Below the pieces are notes generated by a model. The model made no database searches. It had not been told where the DNA came from and worked only from the letters and a program-made list of their open reading frames with translations. A DNA stretch of 57,283 nucleotides from a virus: the IMG/VR virus record IMGVR_UViG_3300034196_000024, positions 1 to 57,283 of that record; one strand, given 5' to 3'. Every line of letters starts with the position of its first letter. Position 1 is the first letter of the stretch. Made by a program: the position numbers and the translations under genes. Positions 49,599 to 56,090 of this stretch are shown here, piece by piece.

Positions 49599-49664
49599 GG
49601 TACGCTAATCAGAAGGGGCGTATCTCAGGGCCTTCCTGGTTCGAACCCTGAGATACGCCCCTTT
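49599..49664 (+). ncRNA. Putative small hairpin RNA or attenuator
   Basis: GGGGCGTATCTCAGGG (49615-49630) and CCCTGAGATACGCCCC (49646-49661) form a perfect 16-bp stem, extended to 18 bp by AA/TT, with the loop CCTTCCTGGTTCGAA and a TTT end. The loop and 3' arm hold GGTTCGAACC, a tRNA T-arm-like sequence. It may be a terminator making a ~65-nt RNA, or an attenuator for the gene at 49683. No other tRNA parts are present. Confidence 0.5.
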
Positions 49665-49682
49665 AGTGGCTGGAGGGTAATC

Positions 49683-50003
49683 ATGGCTCAGGCTGAAGCG
49701 AAGCTTAGCCGCAAGATCATGGATGAACTGAGACGGAGTGGATACTTTTGCTTCAAGGTACATGGAAGCGAGTACATGATGGCTGGCCTACCGGATATCA
49801 TAGTCTGCGCCGATGGCTTGTTCATTGGGCTGGAGACGAAGATGCCGGCGAAACGGGAGAACACCTCCTCAAGGCAGGAGTACGTGCATGGGCTCATTCG
49901 GCAGGCGAATGGGATTGCCGAGGTTGTCTGCTCCCCGACCGAAGCCCTAGTGGTGGTGCATCGCACGCTCAAGCAGCACAAGTCGGGGGGAAAGCCAGAG
50001 TGA
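49683..50003 (+). CDS. VRR-NUC-like PD-(D/E)XK nuclease
   Basis: 106 residues. EAKLSRKIMDELRRSGYF, GLPDIIV (P37-D38) and GLETK (E51, K53), then SSRQEYVHGLIRQANGIAEV: the small VRR-NUC nuclease pattern, related to Holliday-junction resolvases. It probably cuts branched DNA. GGAGGGTAATC precedes the ATG. It follows the hairpin RNA and is coupled to the next gene at GTGA. Confidence 0.78.
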   Translation: MAQAEAKLSRKIMDELRRSGYFCFKVHGSEYMMAGLPDIIVCADGLFIGLETKMPAKRENTSSRQEYVHGLIRQANGIAEVVCSPTEALVVVHRTLKQHKSGGKPE

Positions 50004-50323
50004 GCTTCCAACTACCACTCCCAGAATCAGGGCGAGAGTGGGCTGAAGGGCTGGATGACACGACCCTCCGGAGTATCAATCGGGACTACATCAAAGGCGA
50101 TCACAGTCCCGAAGCGATCGATGCTCACGACGAGTACCTCAGGCGTCGAGCCGCAGGAACGCTGACCAAGAAGCGCAAGTCTCTGCGCCCCAGTAGCTGG
50201 GCATTCCCCTATCGCTGCCCCAAGCATCAAACAGCGCGCTACACGGGGAACTGCAAGGAATGCCGCGAGCTGAACCGTGATCCTGGAGTAGTCCCTAATC
50301 GCCCTGACCCCCCGCAAGGGTGA
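50000..50323 (+). CDS. Hypothetical zinc-binding protein (107 aa)
   Basis: GTG 50000 overlaps the upstream stop. Basic middle (TLTKKRKSLRP), then YRCPKHQTARYTGNCKECRE with C-x14-C-x2-C and H, a zinc ribbon. An N-terminal helix includes DDTTLRSINRDYIKG. Function unknown; it travels with the VRR-NUC gene. Confidence 0.6.
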   Translation: MSFQLPLPESGREWAEGLDDTTLRSINRDYIKGDHSPEAIDAHDEYLRRRAAGTLTKKRKSLRPSSWAFPYRCPKHQTARYTGNCKECRELNRDPGVVPNRPDPPQG

Positions 50324-50426
50324 TTGATCGGCCGCCCCCCATTGCGGCGATTAGGAACTGCTTTAGGAAGGCCCTACGCGTCATCGGGATGACTCGATGC
50401 GCGATGATTGCGCGAGGGGCATACCG

Positions 50427-50474
50427 ACACCAAAGGGCCCTGCTTCCCAGATGAGAGGCAGGGCCAGTTGGTGT
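50427..50474. terminator. Bidirectional hairpin terminator
   Basis: ACACCAA (50427-50433) with TTGGTGT (50468-50474), and GGCCCTGC (50436-50443) with GCAGGGCC (50458-50465), separated by a small internal loop. It lies between convergent genes. Confidence 0.65.
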
Positions 50475-50482
50475 GGAGAGGG

Positions 50483-50662
50483 TTACTCCCGAACGTGTTC
50501 CTCGGCGCGCTTGTCCCGGGCCGACTTGGTGGCGTAGGTCTTGCCGTTGATGTTGCACGGGGTGCAGCTGAAGCAGTAGACGGTAACCCTCACCCCGTCG
50601 ACCTTGGCATCAGTTGCGTACTTCCGGATGAAGTGCTTGTTCAGCGCCGAGGGCGAGTGCAT
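50483..50662 (-). CDS. Small CxxC protein, leftward (59 aa)
   Basis: MHSPSALNKHFIRKYATDAK, then TVYCFSCTPCNINGKTYAT: three Cys in C-x2-C-x2-C. The C-terminus is a basic/acidic helix. Its ATG overlaps the stop of the gene upstream (TGATG). Function unknown. Confidence 0.55.
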   Translation of the reverse strand: MHSPSALNKHFIRKYATDAKVDGVRVTVYCFSCTPCNINGKTYATKSARDKRAEEHVRE

Positions 50663-50802
50663 CAGTCACTCACCGCAGCCCGAAGATCGACCAGTTCGTC
50701 GTCGGTCAAGAGCAGGGAGTAGGTCTCTCCCTCGGGTCCTCTGATGGTCAGCATCCAGGGCTTGCCGTTGGGGTTGACCTGGTGCAGGAGAGCGAACTGC
50801 AT
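50662..50802 (-). CDS. Small protein, leftward (46 aa)
   Basis: MQFALLHQVNPNGKPWMLTI, then GETYSLLLTDDELVDLRAAV: a beta hairpin followed by a helix. Coupled to the downstream gene by stop/start overlap. Function unknown. Confidence 0.5.
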   Translation of the reverse strand: MQFALLHQVNPNGKPWMLTIRGPEGETYSLLLTDDELVDLRAAVSD

Positions 50803-50806
50803 GGCG

Positions 50807-51499
50807 TCAGCCGTCCAGCTCGTCGTCGTCCAGCTCGTCGTCGATCTCGAGCTCCTCGTCGTCGGGCTCCATGTCGTCGAGGTCGAGCTCCTCGTCGTCT
50901 TCGACGATCGCGGTGGCGGGCACCTCGCGGCGGCGGCCGGCGGCCGGCTTGTCGGAGGCGGCCTTGGGGGTGCGGGTTCGAGCCGTCGACTGGTACTTCT
51001 CGAACTCGGCCTTGATCTGGGGGAGGTCGGACTTGGCGAACTCGTAGCGCCCGCCCTGACCGCAGGCCTCGACCGTCGAGGAGGCCGAGCGGAAGAACTT
51101 CCGCAGCGTCTTCGCGTCGGTGCCGATGCGGGTGGCGATCTGCTTGGCCGTGTAGGTCTCGCCGTTGGGCTCGATCTTGTCGACCGGGTCGCCCTTGGTC
51201 GGCTTGGTGCCCTTGGGAGCGGTGTTGACCTTCTTCGTCGCGACCGGCTCGGGCACCTCGTCGTCGTCGAGCTCGTCGTCCTCTTCGTCGTCGTCGGGCT
51301 CCGAGTCGACGATGGGGTTGTCGTCCTCTTCCTCGTCCTCGTCGTCGACCTCGTCGTAGTACTCGGTGATCATCTCGATGAGCTGCGCCTTGCGGAGACC
51401 CTTGATGTCGTCGGCGTCGAAGAGCTCACCGGCGATGGACCTCAGCTTGGGCAGCGTCATCGCGCTGATCTCGTCAGCCGTGGGTGTTGCCTTGGTCAT
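50807..51499 (-). CDS. DNA-binding-like protein with Rho-N and HTH segments
   Basis: 230 residues. Residues 14-46 (MTLPKLRSIAGELFDADDIK then GLRKAQLIEMI) look like a Rho-N/SAP-type fold. An acidic stretch (48-80) follows. Residues 115-170 look like an HTH (TYTAKQIATRIGTDAKTLRK, GGRYEFAKSDLPQIKAEF), and the end is acidic again. The HTH part has a counterpart in the gene at 34576. It probably coats or regulates phage DNA. GGAGGAAGTC precedes the ATG at 51499. Confidence 0.65.
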   Translation of the reverse strand: MTKATPTADEISAMTLPKLRSIAGELFDADDIKGLRKAQLIEMITEYYDEVDDEDEEEDDNPIVDSEPDDDEEDDELDDDEVPEPVATKKVNTAPKGTKPTKGDPVDKIEPNGETYTAKQIATRIGTDAKTLRKFFRSASSTVEACGQGGRYEFAKSDLPQIKAEFEKYQSTARTRTPKAASDKPAAGRRREVPATAIVEDDEELDLDDMEPDDEELEIDDELDDDELDG

Positions 51500-51545
51500 G
51501 ACTTCCTCCCTGGTTCGGGTGCCCTCGATTGGGGGCGATGGTGAA

Positions 51546-51575
51546 ATGCTATGCCCCTTTGCCAGCCGGTGTCAA
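51546..51575 (-). promoter_or_regulatory. Leftward promoter
   Basis: Minus strand TTGACA (51575-51570), 18-base spacer, TAGCAT (51551-51546). It drives 51499 to 50483 with a leader of about 40 bases. Confidence 0.7.
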
Positions 51576-51606
51576 GGCAGGGAAGGGGGCACTTGATCGA
51601 CAATCC

Positions 51607-51963
51607 TCAAGCGGTTTTGGGAGCATAGGCCGGCCGCCGCGAAGCTCGACCCCATCGGTAGGCGAAGGACAGGTGCTTGACTAGGACATACTGGCGAAAC
51701 TCCATGTCACGAACCGGATCCACACCAGAGGCCTTGACCATCTCGTCGTAGACCGGTTGCGGACCTTCTATGTGGAGACGAGTCAGCACCTGAGAGGCGA
51801 GCGCCCGATCGATGGGCCGGGTGTTGTGCCCCATCGCTTCAGCGCGGGCGAGGATGCGCGAGGACTTGATCCTCATCCGGGGAAGTGAGATCGCGTAGTC
51901 GGGGTAGTCGCGCTCTCGGCGAGCGATCTCGGATGGGATGACTTCGTTGTCGTAGCTATCCAT
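51607..51963 (-). CDS. Hypothetical protein, leftward (118 aa)
   Basis: MDSYDNEVIPSEIARRERDY, then a basic helical body (RMRIKSSRILARAEAMGHNT) and a Trp/Arg-rich end (FAYRWGRASRRPAYAPKTA). GGAGG is well placed before the ATG at 51963. Unknown function. Confidence 0.6.
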   Translation of the reverse strand: MDSYDNEVIPSEIARRERDYPDYAISLPRMRIKSSRILARAEAMGHNTRPIDRALASQVLTRLHIEGPQPVYDEMVKASGVDPVRDMEFRQYVLVKHLSFAYRWGRASRRPAYAPKTA

Positions 51964-52153
51964 TGGATCCTCCAGGGCACTCGGCGTCGATGGTCTCCAG
52001 GTTGAGGGGGGCAGAACAGAGCCAGCACCCATGACCGGCATCGTCGCCGGCAATCTCGATGGCCATCTCAGTGGCGTAGGTGTCGATCTTCCCCGCCACT
52101 ACTTGGGCTTCAATAGGGACCATGGTGATGGTCACCCAACTGTGCTTAGGCAT
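51956..52153 (-). CDS. Small protein with Cys cluster, leftward (65 aa)
   Basis: MPKHSWVTITMVPIEAQVVA, then HGCWLCSAPL and a C-terminal Cys. The N-terminal part is beta, the rest acidic. Overlaps neighbours at both ends. Function unknown. Confidence 0.55.
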   Translation of the reverse strand: MPKHSWVTITMVPIEAQVVAGKIDTYATEMAIEIAGDDAGHGCWLCSAPLNLETIDAECPGGSNG

Positions 52154-52707
52154 CAAGCACCTCTCAGGACAACGATGCGTTCGGAAGCTCCGCAGATGCA
52201 GCAGCGCTTGATGGTGGGGTCGAGTGGCATCCCACCCAGCTTCCTGTTAGACAGGGCGTGGTGTGAGACGAAGTAGTTGAAGACCGTAGGTCGCCGGCAG
52301 TAAGGGCACCAGAAGTGTTCCTGGAACTCATCTGCAGGCATCCGGGGCTTCCAGTCCACGATGCGCGTGAGCTGCTTCTTCTGCCCCGCCGCGTCGAGGA
52401 CGAACTTCCCCGCCTTCGTGGTCTGGTACTTCCCCTTGATCTTCACCACTCGGTGTGGAGGACGAGCGGGGACTGCCTTCGAGTTGATCGCTGCATCGGC
52501 GACTCGGGGCATGAGGGACTTCAGCTTGAGGAAGGCCTCCTTGTACGTATGGAAGTCCCGGGTGCGCCAGCGATCTTCGCCTTTGTACCGAACGAACAGG
52601 CGATAGGGCTTGGCTTCCGGGACCTTCATGTGGGGTGGCAGGGCGGGTACCTTGCAGAAGAACTCCTTGTATCGCGAGTCCTCAAGCAAGTCGTGGATAG
52701 ACAGCAT
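52153..52707 (-). CDS. Zinc-finger protein, leftward (184 aa)
   Basis: Basic first 120 residues (RLFVRYKGEDRWRTRDFHTY), then two knuckles, FWCPYCRRPTVFNYF and RCCICGASERI, with HH between them. These could form one or two zinc ribbons contacting nucleic acid. First gene of a leftward operon; GAAAGG is upstream. No family recognised. Confidence 0.62.
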   Translation of the reverse strand: MLSIHDLLEDSRYKEFFCKVPALPPHMKVPEAKPYRLFVRYKGEDRWRTRDFHTYKEAFLKLKSLMPRVADAAINSKAVPARPPHRVVKIKGKYQTTKAGKFVLDAAGQKKQLTRIVDWKPRMPADEFQEHFWCPYCRRPTVFNYFVSHHALSNRKLGGMPLDPTIKRCCICGASERIVVLRGA

Positions 52708-52744
52708 CAGAGCCTTTCGTCAGGTCGTGCGAGTTGACTTAGTC

Positions 52745-52773
52745 ATACTATGTTATCCGCGTCTGATTGTCAA
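52745..52773 (-). promoter_or_regulatory. Leftward promoter
   Basis: Minus strand TTGACA (52773-52768), 17-base spacer, TAGTAT (52750-52745). It diverges from the rightward promoter at 52828. Confidence 0.7.
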
Positions 52774-52827
52774 GGCGGTCATTCTGCGTGAGAACGAACA
52801 TACTCCCTGGTCGGGAATGACAGTACC

Positions 52828-52856
52828 TTGACATGGGGCGCGATTACGCATAGCAT
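52828..52856 (+). promoter_or_regulatory. Rightward promoter
   Basis: TTGACA (52828-52833), 17-base spacer, TAGCAT (52851-52856). The leader of about 55 bases carries CGAAACGAAAG and CGGAGG before ATG 52917. Confidence 0.72.
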
Positions 52857-52916
52857 TTCGTCATATCACGACCGGCCGCACGAAACGAAAGACGAAACAA
52901 ACCCCCGGAGGCGATC

Positions 52917-53141
52917 ATGCCCGACAAGTTTCCCCCTGTTGACACAGAGCAGTTCGAACTCGGCCGTAAGCAGGGCCGACTGGAAGGCTTCCAGGAGGTG
53001 CTGAGCCTGCTCGAGACCAAGTACATGAGCGATGACATCGAGCCGAAGACCCCGGAAGCTGAGGCGATCCTCACCCTGGTTTCGGAGGTTGGCAAGGCGC
53101 TCGCGACCTCCATCATCCAGGGAGCACAGACACTCGAATGA
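52917..53141 (+). CDS. Small helical protein (74 aa)
   Basis: Charged N-terminal helix (FELGRKQGRLEGFQEVLSLL) and a second helix (LVSEVGKALATSIIQG). The strong ribosome binding site GGAGG and a clear promoter support it. Function unknown. Confidence 0.6.
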   Translation: MPDKFPPVDTEQFELGRKQGRLEGFQEVLSLLETKYMSDDIEPKTPEAEAILTLVSEVGKALATSIIQGAQTLE

Positions 53142-53545
53142 AGCGGCGCTCGATTGTACTGCCCGTGCATGAGGGGGACCCTATCCCCTCGTCTAGCGAG
53201 GTGTTCGATCGGCCCTTCCCACTGTACCATTGGTCTCCTAGCAGTCGTCGTAAGGGGATCATGAGGTATGGGTTGAGGCCCGGGCACTTCTCAACCGATC
53301 GACTCTGGCGACCTCCAGTGATCTGCTACGCCGATGACCCTGCCACGGCATGGCAGTTGTCTGCGGGTACAGGGAGGGGTCAGGCCATCGACGAATGGGA
53401 CCTCTGGATGATCTGGTCTGACACCCCCTCAGGGCTGGAGATCATTCCATACGACAATGGAGTGCCGAAGGAATACCGGGTGTACGAACGCATCTACAAG
53501 AAGGATGTCTGGTTCGTGGGATCAAGGAGACAGAACAATGGATAA
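53138..53545 (+). CDS. ART-like fold candidate (135 aa)
   Basis: LYHWSPSSRRKGIMRYGLRPG near residue 29, then WRPPVICYADDP and EWDLWMIW. The pattern LYHxS...I...GL.PG followed by a core strand resembles ADP-ribosyltransferase/KptA-like folds; H31, Y64 and E118 could form an H-Y-E-like triad. This is pattern resemblance, not proof. It overlaps both neighbours. Confidence 0.4.
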   Translation: MKRRSIVLPVHEGDPIPSSSEVFDRPFPLYHWSPSSRRKGIMRYGLRPGHFSTDRLWRPPVICYADDPATAWQLSAGTGRGQAIDEWDLWMIWSDTPSGLEIIPYDNGVPKEYRVYERIYKKDVWFVGSRRQNNG

Positions 53546-53843
53546 CTCGGTGAGGTATGTGAAACTTACCCTGATCCTCGAGCAGGATGGGGTAACCAGA
53601 ACCCTGGATGTGCCTCGAGGAACTCATTTTGAGTTCCATGAGGTTTGGGATGAGGAGGATGAGATGCGGTGGCCAACCGATGACTCTCCTCTGCTGTTGC
53701 GCTCCCCAACCCTCCAGTCAATCAACTTCAGCATTCGTCCCGAGAAGGTTGAACCGCAGGGCCGGTACTACACCGTCACTCACACTCCCGCTCCCGAGCC
53801 CGAGAGCCCCGCGAAGCTGAGGATCGTGCCCAATGAATCGTAG
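53538..53843 (+). CDS. Hypothetical protein (101 aa)
   Basis: Beta-rich (RYVKLTLILEQDGVTRTLDV) with an acidic middle (EVWDEEDEMRW) and a Pro-rich end. ATG 53538 follows AAGGAG. The stop overlaps the primase gene by 11 bases. Function unknown. Confidence 0.6.
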   Translation: MDNSVRYVKLTLILEQDGVTRTLDVPRGTHFEFHEVWDEEDEMRWPTDDSPLLLRSPTLQSINFSIRPEKVEPQGRYYTVTHTPAPEPESPAKLRIVPNES

Positions 53844-55908
53844 GGATATCGAACGCAACCTGCGGATCATCAGCAAGGCCTGGGGGAAGAAGCAATCGGG
53901 GTACGCGTTCTTCCCCTACATCGACCGTGAAGCCCAGAAGGCGAGTGGCTCTCGCAAGGCTGGGTTCCACGAAGGGCCCGCGTTCAAGTGGCCGGCCGAT
54001 CGGGAAGCGATCATCACGCACTGCCTCTCCCACACCAGGGAGGATCTCTACTGGTCGTGCAACCTGTTCGAGTACCCCATCCGCCGCGAAGATGCAGCGA
54101 TGGATGAGCATGCGCTCTGGGCTGACCTGGATAAGGTCGACCCCAGCACGCTCGACGAGTACCCCCCGACGATCGCATGGGAGACATCCCCCGGGTCCTA
54201 TCAGGCTCTCTGGATCGCCGCATCGGGTGACTTCCAGGGTGCGAGCTGGGCGGGTAATGAGAACCAGCGGATGACCTACATGACCGGGGCTGACACCGGC
54301 GGGTGGTTCGCGACGAAGCTGCTGCGATTCCCCGAGTGGGACAACCACAAGCCTGAGTATGAGGAGAATGGGAAGTTCCCCAAGGGTCAGGTGCTCTGGA
54401 CCGATGGCCCCACCTATCACCCAGGTGACTTCGCCTCACTGCCCGAGATTCAAGGGGTCAGCGGGTCCCTAACTGACGCGCTTGAGACTGACATCGAGAA
54501 CGTCGACCGCCATGCGGTTCTCGCCCGGGTCAAGCTGAAGCTCAATCGCAAAGCTCGCGAGTTGCTCGCTGCCCGTGAGGTATCGGGTGACCGCAGCGAC
54601 AGCCTCTGGTACCTGATTCGTTGCCTAGCCGATGCCGGTTGCTCCGTCGCCGAGATCGTCGCCATCGTTCGCGAGTCGGTGTGGAACAAGTTCAAAGACC
54701 GCGGCGATGAGGTTAAGCGCCTTATGCTCGAGGCCTCCAAGGCCATCGCACAACGCAGCGAAGAGACGGTCAAGGCTGCGGAGTTCGAAGAGGAAGAGAT
54801 CGAACGCTCTGCACCTCAACGCCTCGGTTTCTTGCTCGCCAACATCAAGCGGCCGCGGTATGTCATCGACAAGATCTTGACTGAGGGCTCATGTGGGTTC
54901 ATCGCCGGCGAGCCGAAGTGCTACAAGTCTTGGGTTGGCCTGGACATGATCCTCTCGGTTGCTACGGGAGCACCATTCATGGGTGAGTTCCGGGTCACGA
55001 ACCCGGGCCCCGTGCTCTACATCCAGGAAGAGGACCCGCCATCGATCATCAAGCAGCGGTCCGCCAAGATCTGGAGCGGGAAGTCAACCGACAAGTTCGA
55101 GCTCCAGCCCGACAGCAACGAGATTCTATGGTTGCCCCCTGAGCGATCGCCAGAGTTCGACCCAGACATCAATGCCTACATCCAGAAGGGGGTGATCATC
55201 TCCGACGAGGCCTGGCAGCTTTGGCTGGATGACACGATCGCTGCCGGCATGGATGGGGAGGCATACCGCATGATCTTGGTCGACACGCTGATGATGACCG
55301 CTGGTGATGTCGAAGAGACCAGGGCTCAGGAGATGACCACCAAGATCTTCAAGCCGCTCAAGACTCTTGCCCGTAAGCACAACATCGCGGTGGTCGTGAT
55401 CCACCACATGGGCAAGGCGGATAAGCCCCGGTCAGGACAGCGCATGCTGGGGTCAGTAGCCAACCACGCCTGGTCTGAAGACTCTATCTACCTCAGCCGC
55501 TCAGGTGCGGAGAACATCAAGATGGAGGTAGAGTCTAAGACTGCCCCGGGTGGCACATACCGCATCGACAATCTCGCCAACACACGCTGGGAGCCGCACA
55601 TCGGCCCCTGGCGCCCGGAAGATGCTCCGGTCACGCCTCCACACCAGCAGCGACAGCCGGGGGCACGGTCACGAAGGCCCGCTACGCCGGGCAAGGCCGA
55701 TGTCAGCCAGGCCAAGCTCATTGAAGTCGTCAAAATGGCTGGCACGGCGGGGATCACTACAGCACAAGTGGCCGAGGCCCTCTCCATCAATCGCTCTACT
55801 GCGCACAAGCGGCTGGTCCGACAGCTGGAGTATGGAACAGTCGATCGCCAGCAGACGCCCGACGGTAGTAATGCTTGGGCAATCACCGAAGCAGAAGTTC
55901 AGGCCTGA
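53833..55908 (+). CDS. Primase-helicase (RepB-like AEP plus RecA-like ATPase)
   Basis: 691 residues. Residues 30-210 are an archaeo-eukaryotic-type primase: WADLD (D98, D100) as motif I, SPGSYQALW, then RFPEWDNHK as in RepB-like primases. Residues 335-590 are a RecA-like ATPase with P-loop GEPKCYKS (359-366), YIQEED, and Walker B MILVDTLMM. Residues 640-685 are a winged helix (TTAQVAEALSINRSTAHKRL). It would unwind DNA and make primers. The P-loop has Tyr where most have Gly, as in some members of this group. Confidence 0.83.
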   Translation: MNRRDIERNLRIISKAWGKKQSGYAFFPYIDREAQKASGSRKAGFHEGPAFKWPADREAIITHCLSHTREDLYWSCNLFEYPIRREDAAMDEHALWADLDKVDPSTLDEYPPTIAWETSPGSYQALWIAASGDFQGASWAGNENQRMTYMTGADTGGWFATKLLRFPEWDNHKPEYEENGKFPKGQVLWTDGPTYHPGDFASLPEIQGVSGSLTDALETDIENVDRHAVLARVKLKLNRKARELLAAREVSGDRSDSLWYLIRCLADAGCSVAEIVAIVRESVWNKFKDRGDEVKRLMLEASKAIAQRSEETVKAAEFEEEEIERSAPQRLGFLLANIKRPRYVIDKILTEGSCGFIAGEPKCYKSWVGLDMILSVATGAPFMGEFRVTNPGPVLYIQEEDPPSIIKQRSAKIWSGKSTDKFELQPDSNEILWLPPERSPEFDPDINAYIQKGVIISDEAWQLWLDDTIAAGMDGEAYRMILVDTLMMTAGDVEETRAQEMTTKIFKPLKTLARKHNIAVVVIHHMGKADKPRSGQRMLGSVANHAWSEDSIYLSRSGAENIKMEVESKTAPGGTYRIDNLANTRWEPHIGPWRPEDAPVTPPHQQRQPGARSRRPATPGKADVSQAKLIEVVKMAGTAGITTAQVAEALSINRSTAHKRLVRQLEYGTVDRQQTPDGSNAWAITEAEVQA

Positions 55909-56090
55909 TGGCTCATCTAGAGGCCGCTGACTCGCGCGGATGCGGGTGCGTGAAGTCGATCATGCTCATATCCTTTAGGATAATGAGCGATGATCTCCAC
56001 AATAAGGACGAACACCCCGTTAGAGGAGAACGAACATACTTGACGAAAGACGCAACGCCCCATCATTATCGTGATAGAGTTACGATATGA
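55908..56090 (+). CDS. Possible small protein (60 aa)
   Basis: ATG overlaps the primase stop (TGATG). MAHLEAADSRGCGCVKSIML is protein-like, but the second half overlaps a palindrome and the next promoter, so it may be chance. Function unknown. Confidence 0.3.
   Translation: MAHLEAADSRGCGCVKSIMLISFRIMSDDLHNKDEHPVRGERTYLTKDATPHHYRDRVTI
55964..55988. promoter_or_regulatory. Palindromic operator-like site
   Basis: GCTCATATCCT (55964-55974), TT, AGGATAATGAGC (55977-55988) form an almost perfect inverted repeat with one extra base in the right arm. It lies about 100 bases before the gene at 56087. It could bind a dimeric regulator such as the winged-helix protein it precedes. Confidence 0.45.
56075..56080 (+). 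promoter_or_regulatory. -10 box, leaderless
   Basis: TAGAGT (56075-56080) then TACGAT and ATG 56087. TTGACG at 56040 is too far to be its -35, so the -35 is weak or an activator is needed. Confidence 0.5.

Noticed and set aside
49599-49664. Complete tRNA gene
   Set aside because: Only a T-arm-like motif is present; there is no D-arm, anticodon arm or acceptor pairing. The sequence is explained by one long hairpin.
49599-49664. Attachment site (attP)
   Set aside because: The tRNA-like arm could suggest it, but no integrase is encoded anywhere in the window.
3289-53998. Enrichment of GGCCGGCC
   Set aside because: About nine or ten copies were noticed, but a few are expected at this GC and most fall in Arg/Pro/Gly codons; not clearly significant.
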